Shown here: positions 16,797 through 25,143 of the stretch, in pieces
Numbering within the stretch: the stretch's first letter is position 1
Layout: the number at the start of each line of letters is the position of its first letter
Source of the DNA: JANNPJ01 sp965200525
GTDB taxonomy: Bacteria > Actinomycetota > Actinomycetes > Actinomycetales > Kineosporiaceae
DNA: 64,000 nucleotides
Direction: 5' to 3'
Assembly: GCA_965200525.1 (NCBI GenBank)
Contig: OZ241368.1
Location: 2,790,001 to 2,854,000, forward strand
The notes under the pieces: generated by a model
What the model was told of the DNA's origin: nothing
The model's database searches: none
What the model saw: the letters and a program-made list of their open reading frames with translations, nothing else
Program-made: the position numbers and the translations under genes

Positions 16797-17240
16797 ATGG
16801 CTGAGCGGGAAACGCCTCCGGTGTATACGTCCCGGGGCAGTGTTGAGGGTGAGGACTGGCCGGCGGTGGCCGCAGCGCTCAACACCCGCATGGCCGCCCG
16901 ACGGGTCGGTCAGCAGGAGCTGGCCCAGTTGTCCGGCATCTCCGTCTCGACCTTGCGCCAGGTTCAGCACGGCGCTGGCCGCAGGGTTCAAAACAAGACC
17001 TTGACCGCGATCTCACGCGCGCTGGCCTGGCCCGACGATCACCTGGCCGCAATCTTGATGTCCGATCGAGGCGCGCCCGTTCCGGATTCCACGGGGCAGG
17101 ACGGCGATCAGGTGCTCGCCGCGCTTCTGCGGGTGGAGCAGCAGTTGCGCGAGCTAAACCAGCGGCTGGGCGGCATCGAGACGATCATCAGCGACCGCAA
17201 CGGTGCTGACGGGTTCGACGGGGACTGCTTCCGACGCTAA
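16797..17240 (+). CDS. XRE-type HTH regulator of the AICE
   Basis: 147 residues. Residues about 20-75 form a lambda-repressor-like HTH ('ALNTRMAARRVGQQELAQLS', then 'GISVSTLRQVQHG'). The C-terminal third has a heptad-like 'LAALLRVEQQLRELNQRLGGIE' coiled coil that may dimerise it, followed by an acidic tail. It diverges from the transfer/replication operon, a usual place for the regulator of excision and transfer in AICEs. The start was set at 16797 by the leaderless promoter; ATG 16740 would add 19 residues. Its 3' end overlaps the convergent gene by 4 nt. Confidence 0.75.
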   Translation: MAERETPPVYTSRGSVEGEDWPAVAAALNTRMAARRVGQQELAQLSGISVSTLRQVQHGAGRRVQNKTLTAISRALAWPDDHLAAILMSDRGAPVPDSTGQDGDQVLAALLRVEQQLRELNQRLGGIETIISDRNGADGFDGDCFRR

Positions 17241-17509
17241 GCCCGACCCCGCCGGAGGATCGCGGCAGCAGGACGCAGTTGCACGACCAGGATCGACGTG
17301 GATTGCTCACCGACCTGCACCTGGTCGACGTCGGGAAGGGCCCTGAGGTAGCGGACGGCGTCCTCCTGCATCGATGGACCTCCCAGCCCGTGGAGGTAAA
17401 CCACAACTCTCCCAGGGTCGTTCTCGTCGGATGTGACCGCCAGTACGAGAACGCCTCGACGGGTCAGTAGTTGCCGAAAGTCCAGGGCACCTCGCGGGCT
17501 CGGGTTCAT
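17237..17509 (-). CDS. Hypothetical AICE protein, 90 aa
   Basis: ATG 17509 overlaps the upstream gene's stop by 4 nt (ATGA). The product is a compact alpha/beta sequence: 'GVLVLAVTSDENDPGRVVVYLHG' (split by a turn), 'AVRYLRALPDVDQVQV', 'SILVVQLRPAAAILRR'. No membrane segment and no known motif. It forms a two-gene unit with 17506-17823, separate from the transfer operon and converging on the XRE gene. Function unknown. Confidence 0.55.
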   Translation of the reverse strand: MNPSPRGALDFRQLLTRRGVLVLAVTSDENDPGRVVVYLHGLGGPSMQEDAVRYLRALPDVDQVQVGEQSTSILVVQLRPAAAILRRGRA

Positions 17510-17823
17510 ACCGGCCCGCAGACCCGCTCGTGCAGCCCGGCCATCAGCTCGACGGGGATCAGCAGGCAGCCAGAGTCGCGGATGATGAGCCCGACAGTCT
17601 CGGCGTTGGCCATCGTCCACATGACGTCATCGACGACGTACGGGGCCGGGTTGCGGTCCAGCCAGATCCGGAACAGGTCGCGATCGAGGATGGCTTGGCA
17701 GCGGTCCTGGAACCAGACCTCTACGGTCTCGCGGCGGATGCGGAACTCAACCGTCATCGGGTAGCCGGTCTGGTTCAGAACCTCGATCTCGTACCACCCT
17801 GGACTGAATCCGTCGCCTGCCAT
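17506..17823 (-). CDS. Hypothetical AICE protein, 105 aa
   Basis: From ATG 17823 the product is acidic and beta-rich ('GWYEIEVLNQTGYPMTVEFRIR', split after 'LNQTG', then 'VEVWFQDRCQAILDRDLFRIWL'), with a C-terminal strand-helix 'GLIIRDSGCLLIPVELM'. No recognised family. A longer frame to 17955 has no better start. It lies in a divergent arrangement with the larger HTH gene at 18118, with an 8-bp inverted repeat between them. Confidence 0.55.
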   Translation of the reverse strand: MAGDGFSPGWYEIEVLNQTGYPMTVEFRIRRETVEVWFQDRCQAILDRDLFRIWLDRNPAPYVVDDVMWTMANAETVGLIIRDSGCLLIPVELMAGLHERVCGPV

Positions 17824-18019
17824 CGCTGTCACCCGCGCCGTCCACTCGGAGGTTGGAGGGCCGGCCGCCCCGCGGAGTCGATTCTCAGCACGGTGGCGGC
17901 CGGCTGAATACGATCCTGGTCGCGACCTTTCGACATCGAAACGCCCTGTTGCCAAGGTCAGGACGGACTGAGGCCCGCTTCCGGTGAGTGGTTGACGAGC
18001 GTGTGAGTGGCGCTAAAAA

Positions 18020-18056
18020 TATGGATGAGAGTTAGAAAAGCGGCAGAGCATCCATA
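18020..18056. promoter_or_regulatory. Inverted repeat between divergent AICE genes, candidate operator
   Basis: TATGGATG (18020-18027) and CATCCATA (18049-18056) are perfect 8-bp inverted arms separated by 21 bp. A TAAGCT -10-like box follows at 18076-18081, in front of the HTH gene at 18118. The layout suits autoregulation by that HTH protein. Confidence 0.4.
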
Positions 18057-18117
18057 CCAGGTCGACATGGACGCGCTAAGCTCTTCGCAACCGTTCCGTC
18101 ACCGTGAGAGATCAGGG

Positions 18118-19089
18118 ATGAAGGCGACTTCCAGGCCCCCGTACATCGTGTCCGCCCAGCTCATCGCCCGTGAAGAGTTCCAGGCCGCCTGCGCCGAGCG
18201 TGACTTCGGCTTGGTGTTCAAGCTCATGAGCAAGTACGACGGCGCCAGCCAGGAGCGCATCGGCGCCCCCGTCGATGGGCTGAACCAGTCCCGGGTCAGC
18301 AAGATCATGTCCGGGGAAGCCCACGTGGCCCACTTCGACCTGATGGAACGGATCGCGGACACCCTGCACATCCCCGGGCATCTGCTCGGGATGGTCGCCC
18401 GCAAGTGGGAAGCCGACGCTGAACAGTCGAGTGCAGCAACCCGCTCCCAGACTGTGTCCCGTTCGGCGGGCGGCATAACCGTCATCGAAGACGCCCCACC
18501 CACGCTCAACTACGCCCCGACCGGCGAGGTCATCGACCAACTGCTGAACGTCGAGATCGACGTCGAGCCGGACGGGCGGGTCAGCCTGCACTACGAACAC
18601 GACCTGCAGAACCTCACCGACACCCCGTTCACGCGGATGAGCCGGCAGTTCTGGTTCAAGCACACCAGCGGCCCTCTGATCGTCGAGGCCGCCCCCAGCG
18701 GTGAGCGGAACGTTCTCATCCAGCGGATCCACGACGTCGGGGTGCAGGTGAAGTTCGCCTGCCAGATCTTCCCCGCCATCGCGCCCGGTGAGACCGCGAA
18801 GATCGGGTACAGCTGCACGGGCGGACAGTTCGCCGACGAACTGTACTGGCGCCAGTCGGTGTTCCGCCCGACCAAGGAACTGCACTTGCGGCTGCGGTTG
18901 CACGGGGTGGAGGCTCTGACCGGTTGCTCAGCGGTCGAGGAACGGCCCGACGGGTCCGAACTGACCGCCACCGAGAGCCTGAGCTGGCACCGAGACAAGG
19001 ACGGAATCGTCATCGACCTGACCCGCCGCAACCTGCGGACCAACCAGGCTGTCACCCTCCGATGGGATGTCCCGCGTGCGACTGCGTGA
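18118..19089 (+). CDS. HTH (XRE-like) regulator with a large C-terminal sensor-like domain
   Basis: 323 residues. An N-terminal HTH (about residues 15-90: 'FQAACAERDFGLVFKLMSKY', 'GLNQSRVSKIMSGEAHV', 'LMERIADTLHIPGHLLGM') resembles those of actinomycete regulators. The remaining 230 residues are beta-rich, with 'IDQLLNVEIDVEPDGRVSLHYEHDL' (split after 'VEPDG') and 'SRQFWFKHTSGPLIVEA', and may sense or oligomerise. ATG 18118 has GAGAGATCAGGG upstream. The last 23 bp overlap the metalloprotease-like gene, so the two are translated together. By analogy with ImmR/ImmA pairs, it may repress AICE genes until cleaved; that is inference. Confidence 0.7.
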   Translation: MKATSRPPYIVSAQLIAREEFQAACAERDFGLVFKLMSKYDGASQERIGAPVDGLNQSRVSKIMSGEAHVAHFDLMERIADTLHIPGHLLGMVARKWEADAEQSSAATRSQTVSRSAGGITVIEDAPPTLNYAPTGEVIDQLLNVEIDVEPDGRVSLHYEHDLQNLTDTPFTRMSRQFWFKHTSGPLIVEAAPSGERNVLIQRIHDVGVQVKFACQIFPAIAPGETAKIGYSCTGGQFADELYWRQSVFRPTKELHLRLRLHGVEALTGCSAVEERPDGSELTATESLSWHRDKDGIVIDLTRRNLRTNQAVTLRWDVPRATA

Positions 19090-20263
19090 CACCGTCGAAC
19101 AGGTCGTGCGCACCTGGGGAGCCCACGAAGCCGCCCGCGGCGGACGTCAAGTCATCGACTTCGACTGCGCCCCACCCCCAGAACCAGCACCGGCCGCACG
19201 TAGCCGGCTCGAAGTGTTTGACCAGCTCAGTGCCCTGTCCGCGCAGGCCGAAGCGGACGGCGACGAGGCCGTGCAGCGCACCCTTCGCGCGCACCTCGCC
19301 TACCTGTCATCGGTCCTCGGCCACCGCCCGCCGCTGAACGAGTACATGCTCGACACCCAAGGCTGCCCAGCCGGCGGCTGGCCCGAGGACTACGTCATCG
19401 CGGTCGGCGATCGCGCCCGCAAAGCCCTCACCGACCTCGGCGTCACCTGGGGACCGAACACCGGCGACGACATCCATGCCGTCGAAGACCCCATCGACAT
19501 CAGCGAAGCTCGCGAACGGGTCGAACTCGTCTCTGCCGAAATCGAACCCATCGTCCGCCGGCTCACCGGAACCACCGCACCGTTCACGGTGAACATCGAA
19601 GTCATCGACATCGACGACTACTGGTCGTTCTGGGTCGACGGTGCCGGCTCAACCGCACGACTGCGGTTCAACGCCCGCCAGGCCGTGTTCACCGACATCC
19701 GCCTACGTCAGTTCGCCCAGCACGAACTCCTCGGCCACGCCCTGCAGTGCTCCAGCTTCACCCAAACCGCCGCCACCGAAGACGTCGACTGGGTCCGGAC
19801 CCTCACGGTGCATCTGCCCTATCAGACCTTGCTCGAAGGTCTGGCCACAGCTTTGCCGATGTTCACCACCCCGGACGACGTCCGGCTGATGGCCCGAAGC
19901 CGCATCACCCACTACCTGCACCTCGTCCGGGCCGAGCTGCACCTGGCCGTCAACAGCGGAGCCAGCATCCGCGACTGCGCCGACCACGCACTGGCCCGCG
20001 TGCCCTGGTTCACCCCCAGCCAGATCGGCGACATGCTCGCCGACCGAGGCACCGAAACACTCCTGCGCTCCTACCTGTGGGCCTACCCCGCCGGCACCGA
20101 CTGGTTCATGAACCTCGCGGACAACGCCGACGAGGACACCATCGACAACGTGCTGCGCACCGCTTACCATCACCCACTCACGCCCAGCGATCTTGCAGAC
20201 CTCTGGCCGGCTGGCCCGCCGATCGGTGGCCCGGGAGCCATAGTGCAGCTGCGTAAGCCCTGA
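19067..20263 (+). CDS. Metalloprotease-like protein with HELLGH motif, coupled to the HTH regulator
   Basis: 398 residues. The motif is 'AQHELLGHALQ' (H219, E220, H224): HExxxH, the signature of the dipeptidyl-peptidase III (M49) active site, not the common HExxH. A possible third ligand is E257 in 'LLEGLATALP', 33 residues on. Residues 1-130 look like a separate helical domain with 'LAYLSSVLGHRPPLNEYMLD'. No signal peptide, so it acts in the cytoplasm. The 23-bp overlap with the regulator gene strongly suggests a joint role, plausibly regulator processing. The rest of the protein does not obviously match M49 enzymes, so it may be a divergent gluzincin. ATG 19067; GTG 19076 possible. Confidence 0.65.
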   Translation: MSRVRLRDTVEQVVRTWGAHEAARGGRQVIDFDCAPPPEPAPAARSRLEVFDQLSALSAQAEADGDEAVQRTLRAHLAYLSSVLGHRPPLNEYMLDTQGCPAGGWPEDYVIAVGDRARKALTDLGVTWGPNTGDDIHAVEDPIDISEARERVELVSAEIEPIVRRLTGTTAPFTVNIEVIDIDDYWSFWVDGAGSTARLRFNARQAVFTDIRLRQFAQHELLGHALQCSSFTQTAATEDVDWVRTLTVHLPYQTLLEGLATALPMFTTPDDVRLMARSRITHYLHLVRAELHLAVNSGASIRDCADHALARVPWFTPSQIGDMLADRGTETLLRSYLWAYPAGTDWFMNLADNADEDTIDNVLRTAYHHPLTPSDLADLWPAGPPIGGPGAIVQLRKP

Positions 20264-20287
20264 CCTCTGGGGAGTCTGGGTATCGCG

Positions 20288-20293
20288 TAGGTT
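20288..20293 (+). promoter_or_regulatory. -10 box of leaderless small membrane protein gene
   Basis: TAGGTT ends 7 nt before ATG 20301, the same TANNNT-N7-start pattern seen at 1032, 13816 and 16784. Confidence 0.5.
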
Positions 20294-20300
20294 CCTGGCA

Positions 20301-20597
20301 ATGGATCCTAAGTCTCATCGTCCGCGTACAGCCGTCGGCCGATGGATTCTGAATCTTCTAGATCGCCGTCCCCTGGTCGGTGGACTACTCCTGCTCGTGG
20401 TCGGTGCGGTCCTGGTCGGCTGCGGCATCGCTGAGGAACGCCGCGCTATGAGGTTGCCATCTACGTCGGCAGGCGACTTTCCGGGCGAGATGGTGTTCAG
20501 CTTCGGTGGCGGAATCGGGCTTGTCCTCCTGTTCCTCGGTGGTCGGGCGCTCCTGGTCGGGCACCGACGTCGACGCCGTGACGACCGCGGTGCGTAG
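20301..20597 (+). CDS. Small two-helix membrane protein
   Basis: 98 residues. Basic N terminus, hydrophobic helix at about residues 28-46 ('LVGGLLLLVVGAVLVG'), a short extracytoplasmic-type loop, a second helix at about 69-90 ('GGGIGLVLLFLGGRALLVG') and an Arg-rich tail. Same layout as the 13829 protein, so the element may carry two related membrane proteins; sequence similarity is weak. Function unknown. Start fixed by the leaderless promoter. Confidence 0.6.
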   Translation: MDPKSHRPRTAVGRWILNLLDRRPLVGGLLLLVVGAVLVGCGIAEERRAMRLPSTSAGDFPGEMVFSFGGGIGLVLLFLGGRALLVGHRRRRRDDRGA

Positions 20598-21053
20598 TCC
20601 TCGACCGCAGTCCGGGCTGACTTGGCCACAACCACGATGGTCGAACACGGGCCGCCTCGTCCCGTGGCCGACAGGCCTCAAGACTCCGGGACCAGATCAG
20701 ACGCGCTCTGCGGAGCACAGCACACGGGCCAAGCCAAGGAACTGCCGAAATAATCTCTTATGGATCAAGGCGGCCCGCTTCGCGGACCGCAGCGCCGGGC
20801 CAGCCCGGCGGGCGTGCGGCACCTCCGGCACCGACCCGCCGGACACCCGGCGCGCACGCGATGCATGTGCCCCGTCGCTGCTCCCATTGCAGGCATCTGC
20901 CTATTGCATCGGCATCACCGGCGACTCAAGAAACCTGCACGCCAAAGGCGGTACCCACATCCGACGCATAGCTTTCCAGTAGGGTGACTATGCGCATGGC
21001 ATTCACTGATCCAGCCCTACCGCAAGCTGACCAGGACACAAATCAGTCACTAC
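20598..21053. other. Gene-free junction between AICE core and cargo
   Basis: 456 bp with no convincing gene. Base composition changes here, from about 70% G/C before about 20.95 kb to markedly AT-richer sequence after it, marking the boundary of separately acquired cargo. Short GC-rich inverted repeats around 20765-20815 may form weak hairpins. No att-like sequence was recognised. Confidence 0.5.
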
Positions 21054-22064
21054 ATGAGCTTGGGGGAAATCTTGCTCTTCCGCAAACGAACATTGAACCA
21101 GTTGGCAGACATGATCTGTGGCAATTTCCCCGCGGAGGAGTCATTCTTCGAGTATCGGTCAAGCTATTTCCTCACGGAGTTCTTTAGCGACATTGAAACC
21201 GACTACGAACATGACGGGTCAACCCGAGCCCTATGGGTTATGCATACCCTAGAGGATATACTCAAGGAGCCTACCTCCGCACCGCACACACCACCGCAGA
21301 CCTTTTCCCGCGTTATACAGAGCTTAATGGATAAAGCCGATGCCAAGAACGAGGATACTTCACGGGCTGGAGCCTTGGCTCAGCTAAATCTGGCACTTGC
21401 TCGAGATCAATTCGAAGCCTTTTACGCAGAGGATGGGCATTGCTACCTCCGCCATACAGCTACGAATGTTGTTGCTCAGCCCGCGGCAAACCCACATCGA
21501 CCTTTCTCGCGACTCGAATATGCGAAGCGCGAAGAACTGACAAATTTCTTAAATCATGCATCCGAAGATTCAATGATCGAAAACGTCCTACTTCCCCTAT
21601 TCCGTCAGCTCGGGTTTCATCGAATTACCGCTGCAGGACACAAGGATAAGGCTTTGGAGTACGGCAAGGATATTTGGATGAAGTATACGCTGCCCACTCA
21701 GAACGTTTTATACTTTGGGATACAAGCCAAGAAGGGCAAACTTGATGCATCGGGCGTCACCAATGCGCGCAATGCAAATATGGCAGAAATTTATAATCAA
21801 ACCTTGATGATGCTTGGGCACGAAGTATTTGACTCTGATCTTGGTAAGAGAACCCTCGTGGATCACGCCTTTATCGTAGCTGGCGGCCAGATCACGAAGC
21901 AGGCACGCAATTGGCTGGGAAACAAGCTTGACGCAAATAAGCGAAGCCAGGTCATGTTCCTGGATCGTGACGATCTAATCAATCTGTTTGTGGTCACAAA
22001 CCTTCCCGTGCCAAGTGCCTCGTGGCCGCAGGCATCGACGCCCCGCGAGGAACCGCCATTCTAA
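21054..22064 (+). CDS. PD-(D/E)XK nuclease-like protein, putative defence gene
   Basis: 336 residues in AT-richer, foreign-looking DNA. The C-terminal half has a restriction-nuclease-like core: helix 'SMIENVLLPLFRQLGFHRI', then 'EYGKDIWMKY' (Asp) and 'LYFGIQAKKGKLD' (Q-x-K in place of E-x-K, as in Mrr-type enzymes), then 'VDHAFIVAGGQIT' and 'VMFLDRDDLINLF'. The N-terminal 70 residues ('EYRSSYFLTEFFSDIETDYE' plus 'HDGSTRALWVMHTLEDIL') recall N-terminal regions of AbiJ-like abortive-infection proteins, a tentative match. It faces the three-gene operon at 22130-24666, ending 65 bp from it. ATG 21054 is the only good start; no ribosome site is seen. A role in phage or plasmid exclusion is inferred. 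Confidence 0.6.
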   Translation: MSLGEILLFRKRTLNQLADMICGNFPAEESFFEYRSSYFLTEFFSDIETDYEHDGSTRALWVMHTLEDILKEPTSAPHTPPQTFSRVIQSLMDKADAKNEDTSRAGALAQLNLALARDQFEAFYAEDGHCYLRHTATNVVAQPAANPHRPFSRLEYAKREELTNFLNHASEDSMIENVLLPLFRQLGFHRITAAGHKDKALEYGKDIWMKYTLPTQNVLYFGIQAKKGKLDASGVTNARNANMAEIYNQTLMMLGHEVFDSDLGKRTLVDHAFIVAGGQITKQARNWLGNKLDANKRSQVMFLDRDDLINLFVVTNLPVPSASWPQASTPREEPPF

Positions 22065-22129
22065 AGTCTCCAATAGAACGGTAAGCGACCTTCTTGACAC
22101 CCTCGACGACATGCCGCAGTCGAATTTAC

Positions 22130-23248
22130 TTATCGTCGCTCCAATATTCTGACTGTAACCGCGAAATCATCACTGCTTTTTTCCCGTGCCAGATCCGATT
22201 CGATCCCTCGAGGGTTGCGTATGACGTTGAGGTCGTCGAAAACGATGAAAATCAAGTGACTGAATTTCCCGTGCGCGGCATATCGTTCGCGGTCAATCAC
22301 CAACTCTTCTCCCAGAGATTTTGTGGTCATCGAGGCTCTTGAATATTTTAACTCTACTGCCAATTCAACCTTCGGAAGAAAGAAATCAAGCCTACTTGCT
22401 GCACCAGCCCGCTTGGGTGAAGGATTTTCCTCCCGTATGTCATCGAAGAATATTTTCAGCAGGCTCCGCATGAGGTCTTGAGCATCGTATTCATCTTTCA
22501 GCGACAAGGTGTCTCGGCCATCGTATCTTTTCTGCAGCTCAACCCAGACCCGCCTTGTTCTCTCGGCGACCTGCAACACCACTTGCACGGCGTCAATCTG
22601 CTCGCCCGCAAACTCAACCCACCCAACGGAATTAAGTGTCTTTAGTTTGCCAGTGAGCAGGAGATCAAATAATACCGATATCAGGTGGACTTTCTCGGAG
22701 GTAGAGTTGATGACCGGTCCATACTCGCCCTTGGCAATAGCAGTCGCTTCGTCCCGACCCAGGATGAAGTGTGGCATGAAAAGGCCATTGAGAATGCAGA
22801 GTTTTCGGAGTTTCGGGTGATCTGCATACTTCTCGCCAAACTGTTCCTTGATAATATCGTCTAGATCGAATTTTCTATCGGAGGCCGGGAAGCTCGGCGG
22901 TTCTGCGTCGAATAAATATCGATACCGGGCCGCTATAGCTGCAAAGCCAAACGCAGTTCCATTCATATTCCAATGGATGACTCGAGCGTCCGGCACTGCT
23001 CTTAGTTCGTCGTAGAAGCGTTTGAGTACGCTTTTCTCTTTTTCTTTGAGCTCGACATCTGACGCACTGTCAATGACTGAAAATGACTTCGTATCGCCGG
23101 CTCTCCCAAGTTCCGCCATAGCTATGCAAGCCACGGGCGTAAATTGATCGACCGACTCATAGAAGTTCCCGCAAGCGTAATGAACAACAATGAATCGTTC
23201 ATTATTGATGTACGCAGATTTTAGTTCTCGAAAAGCTCCGCCGGTCAT
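22130..23248 (-). CDS. Nuclease with C-terminal DpnII/MboI-like PD-(D/E)XK domain
   Basis: 372 residues. The C-terminal 100 residues carry 'SRLDFFLPKVELAVELKYSR' (D...E-x-K), 'LGEELVIDRERYAAH', 'HLIFIVFDD' and 'IRNPRGIESDL', a pattern I associate with the REase_DpnII-MboI family found fused to many defence domains. The N-terminal 115 residues ('FIVVHYACGNFY', 'FYDELRAVPDARVIHWNMNG') resemble an RNase H or DEDD-exonuclease-like fold, but key acidic residues are not obvious. The middle is helical. ATG 23248 has a GGGAG site 7 nt upstream. It is the last gene of the operon, 9 bp after the phosphatase gene. Likely the effector nuclease of a defence unit (inference). Confidence 0.7.
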   Translation of the reverse strand: MTGGAFRELKSAYINNERFIVVHYACGNFYESVDQFTPVACIAMAELGRAGDTKSFSVIDSASDVELKEKEKSVLKRFYDELRAVPDARVIHWNMNGTAFGFAAIAARYRYLFDAEPPSFPASDRKFDLDDIIKEQFGEKYADHPKLRKLCILNGLFMPHFILGRDEATAIAKGEYGPVINSTSEKVHLISVLFDLLLTGKLKTLNSVGWVEFAGEQIDAVQVVLQVAERTRRVWVELQKRYDGRDTLSLKDEYDAQDLMRSLLKIFFDDIREENPSPKRAGAASRLDFFLPKVELAVELKYSRASMTTKSLGEELVIDRERYAAHGKFSHLIFIVFDDLNVIRNPRGIESDLAREKSSDDFAVTVRILERR

Positions 23249-23257
23249 GCAATCTCC

Positions 23258-23920
23258 CTAAAATTGAACAATTTCCCGATCAGGCATAATGATGGCAGTC
23301 AAAGGATTAGAATCTAAGGTGCCGCATCCGGTATCAATGCAAATAAGACCACCTTTGATGAACGGGGTTCCTGACTCTTGAACGTAGTGCCCAAATATGA
23401 CCGTGTCTTGGGGAGGAGGACCCGCATCGTAGAAAAGTTTAGGGAAGCTCCCTAGTACCATGTCAGCTGCACTTCTACTGCGCGGTTGGAGCGGATTGTA
23501 TCCGCAGTGACTTATCAATAAGCCATCGCGCTCTAGGAAATATTCTGTTTGCGCTAAAAACTTATGATGAGCGGCGGGGAACATGCGCCGAAACTCGTCG
23601 AGGGGTTGTGCAGTGGGCTGACTTCCACGTAGATAGCTCTGGGCGGTAGACAGGCCACCATGAGCGATAAAATTTGTTCGTGTTCCCGTCTGGATAAATT
23701 GCAATAATGCATCGTCGTGATTGCCGCGCAGGAAACGAACTGGATTGCGAGTCTCGCTCTGTAGCGCCATCAGTCGCTCGATTACGCCTCTAGAATCCGG
23801 CCCGCGGTCGACATAGTCACCGACAAATATTAGTTCGTCAACACCTTGAGACAGGCTTCGCAGTGCCTGCTCAAGTCGGTCTCGGTCGCCGTGTATGTCC
23901 CCCACGACCGCCGTCGTCAT
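23258..23920 (-). CDS. PPP-family metallophosphatase
   Basis: 220 residues with all metal-binding motifs of PPP/ApaH-PrpE-type phosphoesterases: 'VVGDIHGD' (D8, H10), 'FVGDYVDRGPDS', 'FLRGNHDD', 'LISHCGYNP' and 'IFGHYVQES'. It hydrolyses phosphoproteins or dinucleoside polyphosphates in characterised relatives; the substrate here is unknown. Length is close to PrpE/lambda phosphatase. Its ATG overlaps the nucleotidyltransferase stop by 1 nt (TGATG), so the two are coupled; a transferase and a phosphoesterase may add and remove the same nucleotide modification. This is inference from context. Confidence 0.85.
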   Translation of the reverse strand: MTTAVVGDIHGDRDRLEQALRSLSQGVDELIFVGDYVDRGPDSRGVIERLMALQSETRNPVRFLRGNHDDALLQFIQTGTRTNFIAHGGLSTAQSYLRGSQPTAQPLDEFRRMFPAAHHKFLAQTEYFLERDGLLISHCGYNPLQPRSRSAADMVLGSFPKLFYDAGPPPQDTVIFGHYVQESGTPFIKGGLICIDTGCGTLDSNPLTAIIMPDREIVQF

Positions 23921-24666
23921 CAGAAGGGAGGCAGCGTGAGTGCCGAGTAATCCACTGTCTCATGATTCATAAGAATATTCTCCAAGAGAGGAGCCACCCT
24001 AGTGTTCCTCGCCTGAGCTAAGGCAAGGCCTTCGATGCTTCCGTATTCGTTCTCAATGTGAAGCTTGAGATAGTAACTCAATTCAGCTCGTAACTGGTTG
24101 ACGTGTTCGCTGTTGAAATCCGAAGACTGCAAATTTCGAAGAGAGAGGGCCATCTGCGTGCTGCGTCCGATACGCAGTTCCCCAAATATTGCGTTGAGAT
24201 CGAAGCTCTCAAAATCTTTCTGCGCGGCTTGGATATATAGAGTTGTTCGAAGCAAGTAGATACCCAACCGACAAAGACCAACCAAATTTGCATCCTCGGA
24301 AAACGGGGACGCCAAGGCCTTTGCCGCTAAGCCTATGTCGTCGAGGAGTGGGTTCAAATCATCTAGCGCAACATACTCATCAAGGCAACTTTTCAGAACT
24401 CCGAAGAGATCTTTGAGAATTATTCCCTCGACTCGAAGGTGATTCACGAAAAGACTGCCTGTTTGAGCCATTCTGCGTATCGTTGTTGGTCTGTACTGCG
24501 CCACATTCACGGAATCGAGTGAATACGAATAGGGGCTCGTCTCAACGAGCTGCAGTATGTCGACATCTGAGTCTGGTCTTGGGTTCCCACGCGCTTGGCT
24601 GCCATAAAGCATGATTGCCAAGGAGTCGCCGCGCAGCTCGGGGATCGAGAAGGCATGCTCTGTCAC
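23920..24666 (-). CDS. MNT-type nucleotidyltransferase
   Basis: 248 residues from GTG 24666 (GAGGAGG ribosome site 5 nt upstream). The N terminus has the minimal nucleotidyltransferase signature: 'YGSQARGNPRPDSDVDIL' with G22-S23 and the catalytic D34 and D36. The remaining 150 residues are helical ('LVGLCRLGIYLLRTTLYIQA', 'LRAELSYYLKLHIENEYG'), like a fused HEPN-type or substrate-binding helical domain. MNT proteins AMPylate or nucleotidylate partner toxins in several toxin-antitoxin systems. First gene of a three-gene leftward operon with a phosphatase and a nuclease. A longer frame to 24702 is possible but lacks a ribosome site. Confidence 0.8.
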   Translation of the reverse strand: MTEHAFSIPELRGDSLAIMLYGSQARGNPRPDSDVDILQLVETSPYSYSLDSVNVAQYRPTTIRRMAQTGSLFVNHLRVEGIILKDLFGVLKSCLDEYVALDDLNPLLDDIGLAAKALASPFSEDANLVGLCRLGIYLLRTTLYIQAAQKDFESFDLNAIFGELRIGRSTQMALSLRNLQSSDFNSEHVNQLRAELSYYLKLHIENEYGSIEGLALAQARNTRVAPLLENILMNHETVDYSALTLPPF

Positions 24667-25143
24667 TTGAGCCTCCTCAGCTATGGGGGACGTGCCAACC
24701 ACCGGTGTCCACCATAGTTGTTCCGTCAGACAGTTTGCTCTTCACTTAGGGCAATTTGTCTCAACAAGTATCGCGATCGGTGTTGGGCGAGCCAAGGCGC
24801 TAGACCAGCCACCGACCATCACACCCCTTCAAGGGCACGATGGGCAACACCAGGCCACCGACCTGCGTTCGGCCCGCGCGACCCAGACGTGACTTTCTGG
24901 CTAGGCGACGCGCGAGGCCGATCACCTTGAGTGCCGGTCTCACCTTCCGGTACCACGCCCGGTCTCCCCGTCAATCCCCAACTTCTCGACCTGGTTCAGG
25001 TATGTGCTCCCCGCACATGCGCGCGGCCGGCTTGAGCCGCAGGGGGGGAGTGACGGCGAGCCTCGCCGGGCGCGGTTCCTGGTGCCTGTCGGCAGGGGCA
25101 CAGATCGCCCCCGCCGCCACTGCCAACGAAGGGGCCCAAGACC
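24667..25143. other. Gene-free stretch upstream of the putative defence operon
   Basis: 477 bp without a convincing gene. Base composition returns to high G/C after about 24.78 kb. An imperfect inverted repeat GACAGTTTGC / GCAATTTGTC (about 24728-24762) sits where the operon's promoter should be. No clear -35/-10 pair can be named. Confidence 0.4.
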
